Notes: a model not told the origin generated them from the letters alone. A DNA stretch of 64,000 bases from JAFGRU01 sp016934985 (GCA_963665045.2 CAXXJQ010000003.1:496001-560000); one strand, 5' to 3'. Counted from the first letter of the stretch, positions 49,930-59,060 are shown. A program made the numbers and translations.

Positions 49930-52900
49930 ATGAAAAAAACATTATTGTTGTTAATTCTCATCATCGCTCAATTTATCTCCTCACCATTGTTGGCTGATGA
50001 GTGTTATGATGTTATTCCAGGCGGGTCACAACCTGAGCCTGGGCAAGCTGTATTTGACGATAAGATTTATTATAGAATTGACTCTCTTGTTTGTGCCTCT
50101 GGGGAGGTATATTGTAGTGATGTCTCATCGTATATCGATGGTGATTATTATGTGGTATTTGATGGACCGTGTAGCACTGGACAAGACAACTGCCCCTCCG
50201 GATATTATTGTTACGCCGGCGTCAAAACCTATCAGGTCACGCCCTTATGCGAAGGTGAAGGGTGCAATGATATTTGCACCAAAAAGGAAGACCCGGTCAA
50301 ACTAGGTTGTGCTTCCATGGGCTCTTCCGGTGGTGTGGACACCGGCGAGTATTTCCACAGCCAGGACCTGCTCTCTTTGTCGGGTCCGCCCCTTTCTGCC
50401 TCGGTCCGGCTCTCCTACCGCAGCTTCGCCCGGGCCGGGTCTTTAGGCACCGGCTGGCGGCACAGCTACGACATCGCCCTGCGCGAGGACGGCTCAGGTA
50501 ACCGTGTCCTTCGCATGGGCGGCAAAGAAAGGCTCTACACTTTAAGTGGCAGTACTTATACCTCCGAGGTCGACGATTACAGCACTTTGGTCGATAACGG
50601 CGACGGTACCTACACCATGACCGAGAAGTCAGGTTTAGTTTATTCTTTCAATTCATCGGGTAAATGCACCTCTATTACCGACCGCAACGGCAACCAGAAC
50701 GTTCTGGTCTACAATACGGATGGTCTGCTCGAGACCGTCACCGACAGCGCGGGACGGGTCCTGACTTTCGCTTACAACACCGACGACAGGCTAACCTCCA
50801 TCACCGACCCCAAGAGTCAGGTGTATACCTTCACCCAGACCAACCATCGGCTCACCGCCGTCACCCATCCCGACGGCTCGAGTTGGAGCTATGCTTACGA
50901 TACTGACGGCTACTTGGTGTCCAAGACCGATCCCGAAAACTTCACCGTCACCAACACCCTCGACACCAGCCACCGCATCACCCAGTCTGTCGACCCCAAC
51001 AGCCGCACGCGTTTTCTTGCTTATCCCACCGACACCACGCCCACCATCCTCTCCACCACTTTCACCGAGAAGGACGGCAACGACTGGACCTACACCTACG
51101 ACACCGTGGCCAAGGTGCTGCTCAGCAAAACCGATCCCGAAGGCTTCACCACCAGCTACACCTGGGACAGCAACAAGAACCTGCTCAGCAAGACCGAACC
51201 GGGGGGCGTGGTTACCAGTTACACCTACGATGGGGATGGCAATGTCCTGACCGTCACCAACGCTTTATCCCGCGTCACCACCTTCACCTACAACAGCTTC
51301 GGCCAGATCCTCACCGCTGTCGGTCCCCGCGGCGCCATCGAGAACACCTACGACGTTAACGGCAACCTCCTGCAGGTGGAGAACTATGACGATACGGTGA
51401 CCCAGTTTACCTACAACGCCAAGGGCCAGGTCACCAAGATCACCGACGCCCTTAACCGCGAGACCGACTTCGTCTATTACCCCAACGGCCAGTTGCAGAG
51501 CGTTACCCCGCCCTCGGGCGTCACCCAGAGCTTCACCTACGACGCCAACGGCAATATGCTCACCATGACCGCGGGCGGCCTGACCACGACCTACACCTAT
51601 GACACCATGAACCGGGTAGCCACCATCACCGATCCCCTCAACAATGTCACTACCTACACCTATGACGGCAACGGCAACATCGCCACGGTCACCGACGCCG
51701 AGAACCGCACCACCGTCTACGACCACAACTACCAGGATCAGCCGACCCTGATTCAGGACGCCAGGGGCGGCATCACCACTATGCAATACGGCGGCAACGG
51801 CTGCACCAGTTGCACGGGCGGGGCGGACAAGCTCACCAGGCTCACCGATCCAGCGGACAAGATCACCACTTTCGAATACGGTACCACCGGCCACCTGGCC
51901 CGGGAGATCGACCCCTTGGGCCATATGACCCAGTACTTCTACGAGGACGGCCGCGGCAACCTCACCAGACGCATCGACGCCAACGGCCAAACCATCCTTT
52001 ACAGCTACGACAACCTCGACCGCCTGACCCAGGTCACCCTGCCGGACAGCCAGACCATCAGCTACAGCTACGACCCGGTCACCGGCGACCTGACCAGCGT
52101 CACTAGCCCCGAGATCGGCTACAGCTTCACCCACGATGCCCTGGGCCGCGTCACCGGCGTTACCGACAGCCGCGGCTACGGCCTCGCCTATACCTACAAC
52201 GACCTCGGCCAGCGCACCCAGGCCACCCTGCCCGGCGGCCGGACCGCCACCTACGCCTACGACACCGGCAACCGACTGAGCGCCATCACCAGCGAAGCCG
52301 GGACCTTCACCTTCGGCTACGACGCCAGGGGGAGAAGAAGCTCCCTGGCCTTTCCCAACGGCATTACCGCCAACTACGGCTTCGACAACGCCGACCGCCT
52401 GACCAGCCTGGTCCATGCCGCCACCGGCGGCGACGTGCTCGGCATCGCCTATCCCCAGCTCGACGGACTCGGCAACCGTCTCCAGCGCAGCGAGGACGGC
52501 CAGACCACCAGCTACGGCTACGACCAGCTCTACCGCCTGCTCAACGCCAGCGGCTCCCAGGGCAGCGAGAACTTTAGCTACGACAGTGTCGGCAACCGCC
52601 TCTCCGGCCCCACCGTCAAGGACACCCCGGATGTGGCCTACGACTACAACGACGTCCACCAGATGGTCAAAGGACGCAAATTCGGCTACAGCTACGACGC
52701 CAACGGCAACCAGATTGCCCGTGCCCTCAAAAACGGCAAGGGCTGGATACAGGAGTGGGATGCTCAAAACCACCTGACCAAGGTGGAAAGAACCAACGGC
52801 GCCGACAGCCGGACCGTGACCTTCAAGTACGATCCGTTTAACAGAAGAATTGAAAAGAAAACCGTCGATATCTTCAGCGGGGTGACAGTCACCACAACCA

Positions 52901-53835
52901 CCCAATACGTTTATGACGCCGAGGATATTGTTCTCCAAGTGGAAACGATAGATACGGGCGGCACCCCGACCGTCACCGAGACGCGCTTCATCCACGGTCC
53001 CGGCATCGACGAGCCGCTGGCGATGGTCAGGGCCGGACAGACCTACTTCTACCATGCGGACGGGTTGGGCAGCATCGTGGCCTTAACTGATCAGAGCCGG
53101 AATATCGTTCAGAAGTACGGCTACGAGACCTTCGGTCTGCCCACGCCCACTGACCCCGCCTTCCGGCAGCCCTATGCCTTCACGGCTAGAGAGTGGGACC
53201 GCGAGACGGGGCTTTACTTCTACCGTGCGCGTTATTACGATCCCATGGAAGGGCGGTTCATCTCCAAGGACCCCATTGGGTTTGAGGGGGGGGATTTTGT
53301 ATTGTATGGGTATGTTTCCAATAATTCTATCAACTTGAACGATCCTTATGGACTACTATTTGGTTTTAATGCGGGAGAAAAATATGGTGAATCTGCAGCG
53401 ATGTATTATGCAAAAATCACTATTGACCCTTGTGCCTCCGGGACAGCCAAAATAGCTGCATGGGCTGGAGGAATATTTGCCTCACTTTGGACACCAGAAA
53501 CATCTAATGATACTTTCTTGACATTATTGCCATCTGGAGCGGTAGGAAAATGGTTAGGAAGACCATTTTACCAATATTATACAAAAGGCACTCAATATTC
53601 AGGCAAGTGGCTAACTAGAGGGTGGGGCTGGAAACCACCGTTCAAATCAGGGGCGAAGGCGCGGAGTGGCCTAAATCTTCCACCATACAACAAGGCAAAT
53701 GCAGTGCAAAAATTCTCGCCAAAATGGTATGAACCGGTTAGGGGGCCACGCCACCCTAAACCTCAGCCGCAATGGGGTTGGTCGAATAGTGGAAAAGGCT
53801 ACGAATATTACAGTGGATGGAGGTGGCCAAAATGA
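49930..53835 (+). CDS. Sec-exported RHS/YD-repeat protein with variable C-terminal tip
   Basis: A 1301-aa protein. Signal peptide (1-22), Cys-rich stretch (to about 125), a DUF6531-like domain (LLSLSGPPLSASVRLSYRSF), then about 25 YD/RHS repeats (such as YTYDGNGNIATVTDAENRTT) and the RHS core end RYYDPMEGRFISKDPIGFEGG ... DPYGL (1138-1142). The last 159 residues are a tip that I do not recognise. The core is GC-rich with regular codon use; the tip from about 53285 is clearly AT-rich, as in polymorphic toxins whose tips are exchanged. RHS shells enclose and deliver the tip. The start at 49930 gives the signal peptide; an earlier in-frame start does not. Confidence 0.88.
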   Translation: MKKTLLLLILIIAQFISSPLLADECYDVIPGGSQPEPGQAVFDDKIYYRIDSLVCASGEVYCSDVSSYIDGDYYVVFDGPCSTGQDNCPSGYYCYAGVKTYQVTPLCEGEGCNDICTKKEDPVKLGCASMGSSGGVDTGEYFHSQDLLSLSGPPLSASVRLSYRSFARAGSLGTGWRHSYDIALREDGSGNRVLRMGGKERLYTLSGSTYTSEVDDYSTLVDNGDGTYTMTEKSGLVYSFNSSGKCTSITDRNGNQNVLVYNTDGLLETVTDSAGRVLTFAYNTDDRLTSITDPKSQVYTFTQTNHRLTAVTHPDGSSWSYAYDTDGYLVSKTDPENFTVTNTLDTSHRITQSVDPNSRTRFLAYPTDTTPTILSTTFTEKDGNDWTYTYDTVAKVLLSKTDPEGFTTSYTWDSNKNLLSKTEPGGVVTSYTYDGDGNVLTVTNALSRVTTFTYNSFGQILTAVGPRGAIENTYDVNGNLLQVENYDDTVTQFTYNAKGQVTKITDALNRETDFVYYPNGQLQSVTPPSGVTQSFTYDANGNMLTMTAGGLTTTYTYDTMNRVATITDPLNNVTTYTYDGNGNIATVTDAENRTTVYDHNYQDQPTLIQDARGGITTMQYGGNGCTSCTGGADKLTRLTDPADKITTFEYGTTGHLAREIDPLGHMTQYFYEDGRGNLTRRIDANGQTILYSYDNLDRLTQVTLPDSQTISYSYDPVTGDLTSVTSPEIGYSFTHDALGRVTGVTDSRGYGLAYTYNDLGQRTQATLPGGRTATYAYDTGNRLSAITSEAGTFTFGYDARGRRSSLAFPNGITANYGFDNADRLTSLVHAATGGDVLGIAYPQLDGLGNRLQRSEDGQTTSYGYDQLYRLLNASGSQGSENFSYDSVGNRLSGPTVKDTPDVAYDYNDVHQMVKGRKFGYSYDANGNQIARALKNGKGWIQEWDAQNHLTKVERTNGADSRTVTFKYDPFNRRIEKKTVDIFSGVTVTTTTQYVYDAEDIVLQVETIDTGGTPTVTETRFIHGPGIDEPLAMVRAGQTYFYHADGLGSIVALTDQSRNIVQKYGYETFGLPTPTDPAFRQPYAFTAREWDRETGLYFYRARYYDPMEGRFISKDPIGFEGGDFVLYGYVSNNSINLNDPYGLLFGFNAGEKYGESAAMYYAKITIDPCASGTAKIAAWAGGIFASLWTPETSNDTFLTLLPSGAVGKWLGRPFYQYYTKGTQYSGKWLTRGWGWKPPFKSGAKARSGLNLPPYNKANAVQKFSPKWYEPVRGPRHPKPQPQWGWSNSGKGYEYYSGWRWPK

Positions 53836-54203
53836 AACAAAAAAATCCAAAATGTCCTTCATGTCAAGAAGAAGTCTCGGCTCTAGATGCGGTATGCAAC
53901 CAATGCAAACGATACCTTAACCCAGAATCTATTAAGGCCGATGATAAGGTCCTTTACGCTCCAAATTATGCTTCAATGCAAAGGGGAATTACTGACAATG
54001 CGTACAATGATTTGGGTTTTTACCCTGGCGATATTTTCACCGTAAAAGAATTCGAAATCGATGAAACGGGGTTCAAATTTATATTAGTTATAGAAAATGA
54101 TGTTAGGTTTTCCCCGTTTGACCTTATGCCAGCGAAAGATGTCAGCGAAGACACAAAGAAAAATCTCTTAAAAAAATATAATGAGCTTTTAAAAAGGGGT
54201 TAA
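53832..54203 (+). CDS. Small zinc-ribbon protein, candidate immunity protein for the RHS tip
   Basis: A 123-aa protein overlapping the RHS stop by ATGA. Residues 8-27 hold two CxxC pairs (CPSC, CNQC), a zinc ribbon. Residues 40-105 are mixed alpha/beta (GFYPGDIFTVKEFEIDETGF) with no recognised motif; the tail is a Lys-rich helix. No signal peptide, so it is cytoplasmic. AT-rich like the RHS tip. The tight overlap and matching composition suggest the pair travelled together, which is the arrangement of toxin and immunity genes. Function is inferred from position only. Confidence 0.6.
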   Translation: MKQKNPKCPSCQEEVSALDAVCNQCKRYLNPESIKADDKVLYAPNYASMQRGITDNAYNDLGFYPGDIFTVKEFEIDETGFKFILVIENDVRFSPFDLMPAKDVSEDTKKNLLKKYNELLKRG

Positions 54204-54234
54204 GCGGAAGAATAAAGGTGCTAGGAAGAGAGAT

Positions 54235-54309
54235 AAAGGTGTCAGGTCTACACATTTGACAGTTATCCTTTTTGAGAGAGATAAAGGTGTCAGGTCTACA
54301 CATTTGACA
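54235..54309. repeat. Two REP-like repeats
   Basis: Two copies (54235-54261 and 54283-54309) of a 27-base unit, AAAGGTGTCAGGTCTACACA followed by TTTGACA, separated by 21 bases. The unit has self-complementary ends (TGTCA...TGACA and GTGT...ACAC). Identical copies occur next to each transposase fragment downstream. Confidence 0.85.
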
Positions 54310-54389
54310 GTTATCCTTTTTTGACAGGGAGGAGCGGAGTCGGGCCAAGACAGGCTGGTGACAACGACCCACATCGAAGGAGATTTTCC

Positions 54390-54460
54390 ATGGGGCGGCC
54401 GTTACGGATTGAATTTGCAGGAGCCCATTATCACGTGACCAGCCGCGGCAAGGGAAGATT
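54390..54460 (+). pseudogene. REP-associated transposase fragment (N-terminus)
   Basis: The ATG at 54390 opens MGRPLRIEFAGAHYHVTSRG, the N-terminus of a Y1/REP-associated tyrosine transposase. After about 23 codons the frame runs into a REP-like repeat. The nucleotide sequence differs from the copies at 54586 and 54985, so it is an older or separate family member. Confidence 0.75.
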
Positions 54461-54486
54461 AAGGTGTCAGGTCTACACATTTGACA
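54461..54486. repeat. REP-like repeat at fragment junction
   Basis: 26 bases identical to the unit at 54235, starting exactly where the transposase fragment at 54390 breaks off. Confidence 0.85.
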
Positions 54487-54501
54487 AAACTGGGGAGCGG
54501 T

Positions 54502-54528
54502 AAAGGTGTCAGGTCTACACATTTGACA
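54502..54528. repeat. REP-like repeat at start of first tandem block
   Basis: Identical to the 27-base unit at 54235. Confidence 0.85.
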
Positions 54529-54585
54529 AAAGGCCCTTCTTTGGTAGGTTGGATTTTATAGCATCCATCAGAGGAGGGCTTTTTT

Positions 54586-54898
54586 ATGGGCCGGCCGTTA
54601 AGGATTGAATCCCCGGCGCTCATTACCACGTCACCAGTCGGGGCAACGAACAGAAAGACATCTTCAAAAGCAAAGCAGACCGCGAACAGTTCCTCGGTTA
54701 TCTCGAATCGGCCGTCTCCCGTTACGGCGCCGTCATTCATGCCTGGTGCCTGATGACCAATCATTACCATCTCCTGCTCGAAACGCCGCTCGCCAACCTG
54801 TCGCAGATCATGCGGCACATCAACGGGGCCTACACCAACTACTTCAACACCAAAAGAAAGCGGGTCGGGCACCTGTTCCAAGGCCGATACAAGTCACG
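54586..54898 (+). pseudogene. REP-associated transposase copy, frameshifted and truncated
   Basis: Nearly identical to the first 100 codons of the gene at 54985. A missing T after MGRPLRIE shifts the frame, and the copy stops at GGCCGATACAAG, about 8 bases before the next REP-like repeat. It cannot encode a functional protein. Confidence 0.85.
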
Positions 54899-54900
54899 GT

Positions 54901-54927
54901 AAAGGTGTCAGGTCTACACATTTGACA
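54901..54927. repeat. REP-like repeat at start of second tandem block
   Basis: Identical to the 27-base unit at 54235. Confidence 0.85.
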
Positions 54928-54984
54928 AAAGGCCCTTCTTTGGTAGGTTGGATTTTATAGCATCCATCAGAGGAGGGCTTTTTT

Positions 54985-55419
54985 ATGGGCCGGCCGTTAA
55001 GGATTGAATTCCCCGGCGCTCATTACCACGTCACCAGCCGGGGCAACGAACAGAAAGACATCTTCAAAAGCAAAGCAGACCGCGAACAGTTCCTCGGTTA
55101 TCTCGAATCGGCCGTCTCCCGTTACGGCGCCGTCATTCATGCCTGGTGCCTGATGACCAATCATCACCATCTCCTGCTCGAAACGCCGCTCGCCAACCTG
55201 TCGCAGATCATGCGGCACATCAACGGGGCCTACACCAACTACTTCAACACCAAAAGAAAGCGGGTCGGGCACCTGTTCCAAGGCCGATATAAGGCTATTC
55301 TGATAGAGGCCGACGCATATCTGCTGGAACTCTCCCGCTATATCCACCTCAATCCCGTCAAAGCCAAGATCGTCTCCAGGCTGGAAGACTACCCCTGGTC
55401 CAGCTACCTGTATACGTAA
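54985..55419 (+). CDS. REP-associated tyrosine transposase (Y1 family), short form
   Basis: A 144-aa Y1-type HUH transposase that would nick and move REP-like sequences. The HUH motif (TNHHHLLLE), the GHLFQGRYKAILIE segment and RYIHLNPVKAKIV, containing the likely catalytic Tyr, are all intact, and a good Shine-Dalgarno (GGAGGG) precedes ATG 54985. Longer members of the family continue past WSSYLYT; here the frame ends at TAA inside a degenerate REP-like repeat (55417-55436). It may be a minimal active enzyme or lightly truncated. Confidence 0.82.
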   Translation: MGRPLRIEFPGAHYHVTSRGNEQKDIFKSKADREQFLGYLESAVSRYGAVIHAWCLMTNHHHLLLETPLANLSQIMRHINGAYTNYFNTKRKRVGHLFQGRYKAILIEADAYLLELSRYIHLNPVKAKIVSRLEDYPWSSYLYT

Positions 55420-55436
55420 GGGGTCAGGCTTGACAA
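55417..55436. repeat. Degenerate REP-like repeat
   Basis: TAAGGGGTCAGGCTTGACA, a shortened relative of the 27-base unit that supplies the stop codon of the transposase gene. Confidence 0.55.
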
Positions 55437-55509
55437 ACAGACTTATGAAAGAGCTGGCTCCGTTGTTCGGACAGGGTGGCGGCGAAAATAAGGTGGAAAG
55501 CTTTTAAGG

Positions 55510-55779
55510 TTATGCCGCCAGCCTGCGAGACGGTCCGGCGTAGCCGGGCCGGGGTTTTTGCCAATATGCCTCATCCGGGGTCTTGTCGTCCAGACTGGAA
55601 TGAGGGCGCCGGGTGTTGTAGAAATTAATCCAGTGTTTGAGGCCTTGCCGCACCTCGCTGCCGGTTTCAAAAGCGTGCAGGTAAATGCATTCGTACTTTA
55701 AGGAACGCCAGAGGCGTTCAATCATGACATTGTCCATCCAGCGGCCTTTGCCGTCCATGGAAATTCGGATATTGGCGGT
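55510..55779 (-). pseudogene. IS3-family transposase (OrfB) C-terminal remnant
   Basis: About 90 codons matching the C-terminal third of an IS3 integrase-type transposase: SMDGKGRWMDNVMIERLWRS, LHAFETGSEVRQGLKHWINF and YNTRRPHSSLDDKTPDEAYW. The catalytic Asp residues and OrfA are missing; upstream the frame meets TAA at 55780-55782. No inverted ends were found. Confidence 0.85.
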
Positions 55780-55794
55780 TTAATGGAATGTTGT

Positions 55795-55805
55795 GGGGTC
55801 GGACC
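55795..55805. repeat. REP-like motif GGGGTCGGACC (first copy)
   Basis: Short palindrome GGTC-G-GACC within GGGGTCGGACC. The same word and about 80 following bases recur at 59103, in both cases upstream of the same transposase family. Confidence 0.65.
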
Positions 55806-55903
55806 TAGGTAAATAGCTGAAATCAGGAGGATGTGTCCCAAAAATCGACTTAAAAACAACCTTAGAAGCCCCATTTGTACCCCAAAATGGCTAAGGAGGC
55901 CTA

Positions 55904-56455
55904 ATGCCCCGTGCGAACCGATACCTTCTGCCGGGTCATGTCTGGCACATCACGCACCGGTGCCATAAGAAAGACTTTTTGCTCAAGTTTGCTCACGATC
56001 GGAAAGTTTGGCTCAAATGGCGGTTCGAGGCCAAAAAAAGATTTGGTCTTTGTGTGCTGAATTTCATTGTGACCTCGAACTTCGTTCACCTTCTGGTGAA
56101 AAATAACGGAAAATGAGAAATCCCCAAAAGCATTCAACTCGTGGCGGGAAGAGTCGCCTAGGAATACTACCGCAGAAAAAATCGCAGAGGGGCCTTTTGG
56201 GAAGACCGCTATCATTCCACGGCGGTTGCTGGCGACGACTACCTTGCCCGCTGCCTGACGTATATCGACCTGAATATGGGCCGCTCCGGGCTCGTCAACG
56301 ATCCGGCCGATTGGCTGGAGAGCGGGCATGCGGAGCTGATGCAAAACAGGCAGCGATGCAACATTGTCGAGCAAGGTCTTTTAGGAGAACTTTTGGGGAT
56401 TGCCTTCCCTGTCCAAACGACAGAAAATTTATTTTTTTCATTAAAAAAAATTTGA
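55904..56455 (+). pseudogene. Second-type REP-associated transposase, two nonsense codons
   Basis: One frame of about 184 codons, starting MPRANRYLLPGHVWHITHRC and continuing to EYYRRKNRRGAFWEDRYHST, then LARCLTYIDLNMGRSGLVND and WLESGHAELM. Two in-frame stops interrupt it: TGA at 56114-56116 and TAG at 56159-56161. The HxH region reads TSNFVHLLVK, with the first His replaced by Phe. This is a dead copy of a family different from the one at 54985. Confidence 0.85.
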
Positions 56456-56540
56456 CGAATCCCCAATATTGGAATTAAATAATGCGGCATTTTAGGACGC
56501 CACAACCTGTTCTGGAGGGATGAAAAAGGAGGGGGAAGTC

Positions 56541-58751
56541 ATGCTGAAACAATCGGAGCCCAAACACGGAAACCACTCGAGAGCCGGGGGCCTTTGGGCC
56601 GCGCTGGCCGCCGGGCTGCTGCTGGCGGTGATGGTCTCCGGAGCTGCCGCCGCCGACATCGTGCGGACCTTTACCGCGCTTTCTTATCCGCAACAGGTTT
56701 ATGGCATCGACGCCACCAGCGAGCCCTCCCCCTTTGTGAATACCGACAACTATTTCGTCACCGCCTCGGGGGACGACTCGGGAACCATCCCCCATGTTAA
56801 CTTTTTTGCCATGGGGATTTTCTCGGATGGCGGCGGACCGGCCGTCATCAATGACGGCGATATCGACCTGACCGCCACCGGCGGCACAACCTCCACCAGT
56901 TCCAGCCTCACTCACTACGCTGATGTCTCGGCCTACGGCATCTTCTCCCACGACGGTGTCTTCAACAGCGGCGCCATCTCCGTGAGCGCCATCGGCGGGA
57001 CCGCCACCAACACAACGGGCGGTTCCATGGCCAAGGCCTGGGCCTACGGCATCCGGGCATGGGCCCCCGTCACCAACCTTGGCGCCATCACGGTCAGCGC
57101 CGCCGGCGGCACGACCAATGACGCCGGGGGTCAACAGGCCTGGGCTCAAGCTTACGGCATCGAGGCAGACGGTGATGTCACCAACCTTGGCGCCATCACC
57201 GTCACCGCCAGGGGCGGCAGGGCCAACGGCGCCACCGCTGATGCTTACGCCTACGGCATCTACTATAACGAGGATCCCCCCGTCGCTCTGACCAACAGCG
57301 GCCCCATCACCGTAACCGCCGCCGGCGCCAATGCCAACGCCTACGGCATCTATATCAGTGCCCATTTGGGTAATACCGACCTGACCAACAGCGGCGTCAT
57401 CCGCGCCGTGGCCGCCACCAATGCCTACGAGGTCTACGTGTATCAGGGACCCGTCAGGCTGGTCGATACCTACAACCTCAACCTTGACGGCGACCCGGCC
57501 ATCGGCATGATCTACGTCAGTAACGCCGCCTCCCTCGACCTCAACAACGCGGCCCTGACCCTGAGCAGCGTCGGCGACGATTTTCAATGGAACACCGAAT
57601 ACCGCATCTTCGCCGGACCCGGCCCTATCAGCGGCGCTTTCAGCTCGGTCTCGGTGCTCAACCCCAACGTCGCCGTCACCTACCACGACGGCCCCCTGGC
57701 CAATCCCTCGGACGACACTGTCTCCCTGGCCTACCGGCCCATCGGCTCCGCCTTCCTGCAGGGGGCCGAGGCGCTGCAACACACCCTCGCTCTGACCGGC
57801 AAACTCGTCAACCAGCGCCTGGTCACGGAATATCTCCAGCCCCGCTTGGCGGCCACCGGAAATCCGGCCCAGAAGTTCTACGCCGCGGCCGGGAACACTG
57901 CCAGCGATGCGATCTACGACAACTCCCGGCCCGCCAACGGCTATTTCCTGACCCCTTACTACACCCGCATCGCCCATGACGCTTCGCCCATCGCCTACGA
58001 CAGCGACGCGGTCGGCTTCATCACCGGCTATGAACGCCGCTCTACCCACCATGTGGCCGGGTTCCATTTGGGCTACGGCCGCAACGAGGTCGATTTCAGC
58101 GGCACCGGCTTTGCCGACAACGACGAGGACCAGGATCTCCTGAGCGCCGGCATCCACGCCATGGGGAGTCTCGCCGACTGGACCTGGCGCACCCAAGTGA
58201 CGGGCTTCTACGCCTGGCACGATTTTACCGGCCGCACCGGCGTCGGCCTCAATGTCGGCGAGAGCGCCGAATACGACAGCTACGGCGTCGCCGCCAACCT
58301 GATGGGGGGCTACCCGGTGCAGCTGGGGAACCATCTGCTGCTGCCTGAGGCGGGCCTCGACTACCTCTGGCTCTACCGCGAAAGCTTCACCACCGACGCC
58401 GACAATCCGGCCTGGGATCTCCACAGCTCCTCCCTGGACGAGCATCAGCTCAGTGCCGTGGCTTCCTTGCGCTGGCTGACCCGCCTCCCGGTCTCCGAAT
58501 TCATCCTGACCCCGTCGCTGGCCGCCGGGGTGCGCTATCTGCTGACCGACGACGAGATCGACGCCCACCAGTCCATGCCTGGCACCGCCCCCAGCACGGT
58601 GAAATCCGAGCAGGACGACATGACCGGCACCGTCGCCGCGTCGCTGCTGATCGGCAAGGGCAGCTTCTCCACCGAACTGGCCTACGCCGGGGAGTACGGC
58701 GACGACACCACGGCTCACACCGCCTGGTGGCGGCTCAATTTCCAGTTCTGA
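56541..58751 (+). CDS. Autotransporter with beta-barrel domain
   Basis: A 736-aa type V secretion protein. Signal peptide (about 1-35, ending GAAAAD), passenger of Ala/Gly/Thr-rich repeats (NLGAITVSAAGGT, NLGAITVTARGG, NSGPITVTAAGAN) likely folding as a beta-helix to about residue 420, and a C-terminal autotransporter barrel (about 475-736) ending WWRLNFQF with the terminal Phe required for outer-membrane insertion. I chose ATG 56541 (AAGGAGGGGG upstream); ATG 56520 lies directly against its GGAGGG. Very GC-rich, and bordered on both sides by transposase remnants. Confidence 0.9.
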   Translation: MLKQSEPKHGNHSRAGGLWAALAAGLLLAVMVSGAAAADIVRTFTALSYPQQVYGIDATSEPSPFVNTDNYFVTASGDDSGTIPHVNFFAMGIFSDGGGPAVINDGDIDLTATGGTTSTSSSLTHYADVSAYGIFSHDGVFNSGAISVSAIGGTATNTTGGSMAKAWAYGIRAWAPVTNLGAITVSAAGGTTNDAGGQQAWAQAYGIEADGDVTNLGAITVTARGGRANGATADAYAYGIYYNEDPPVALTNSGPITVTAAGANANAYGIYISAHLGNTDLTNSGVIRAVAATNAYEVYVYQGPVRLVDTYNLNLDGDPAIGMIYVSNAASLDLNNAALTLSSVGDDFQWNTEYRIFAGPGPISGAFSSVSVLNPNVAVTYHDGPLANPSDDTVSLAYRPIGSAFLQGAEALQHTLALTGKLVNQRLVTEYLQPRLAATGNPAQKFYAAAGNTASDAIYDNSRPANGYFLTPYYTRIAHDASPIAYDSDAVGFITGYERRSTHHVAGFHLGYGRNEVDFSGTGFADNDEDQDLLSAGIHAMGSLADWTWRTQVTGFYAWHDFTGRTGVGLNVGESAEYDSYGVAANLMGGYPVQLGNHLLLPEAGLDYLWLYRESFTTDADNPAWDLHSSSLDEHQLSAVASLRWLTRLPVSEFILTPSLAAGVRYLLTDDEIDAHQSMPGTAPSTVKSEQDDMTGTVAASLLIGKGSFSTELAYAGEYGDDTTAHTAWWRLNFQF

Positions 58752-59060
58752 GAAGACATAAACAAAGCGGGCATCTTTTTCAGAATCGCTACAAATCCTT
58801 TATCTGCAAAGAAGACTTCTACCTGCTCGAACTGGTTCGGTATCGTCAAAACCCTTCAGGTCCTGTCGGTTTATCTCTGGTGCGGACAGGCTGTTCTGTA
58901 AGGAAAGATGGACTTAAAAGGGCAGTGCTCGGATGAGGTTCTGAATTGTTTTGGCAAATGTGAGAAAACGGGCCGGGCAGGGTAGGCTGCACTTATTGCA
59001 GACGGCGTTTCGGTTGAAGGTCCTGATCCCAACCAGGACCGGGGCTTGAAAAATTGGCTG
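58751..59060 (+). pseudogene. REP-associated transposase remnant (C-terminal part)
   Basis: Starting on the last base of the autotransporter stop codon, RRHKQSGHLFQNRYKSFICK and FYLLELVRY match a Y1 transposase. After a frame change, VYLWCGQAVL (58869 on) recalls the YPWCGHSxL motif, and DEVLNCFGKCEKTGRAG-stop-AALIADGV (58932 on) the C-terminus. Frame breaks and stops make it a relic of a third transposase lineage. Confidence 0.75.

Larger units (their letters stand above)
54501..55291. repeat. Tandem duplication of REP plus transposase 5' part
   Basis: The block 54501-54892 is repeated at 54900-55291 with a period of 399-400 bases and only a few differences, among them a one-base deletion in the first copy (GAATCCCC against GAATTCCCC) and TAC against CAC in the HxH motif region. 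Each block starts with a REP-like unit. Confidence 0.88.

Noticed and set aside
51265..53055. Long minus-strand open frame (about 596 codons) opposite the RHS repeats
   Set aside because: It exists because the RHS core is GC-rich with strong third-position bias and repeated YD codons; its translation is a Val/Gly/Ala-rich repeat with no domain, and the plus strand reads clearly as RHS.
54235..54927. Repeated 27-base units as a CRISPR array
   Set aside because: Spacing is irregular (21 to about 370 bases), intervening DNA is transposase sequence, and there are no cas genes. These are REP-like units.
56475..58718. 747-codon minus-strand open frame opposite the autotransporter
   Set aside because: Same cause: codon bias of the GC-rich autotransporter. 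The plus strand has a signal peptide, repeats and a barrel with terminal Phe.
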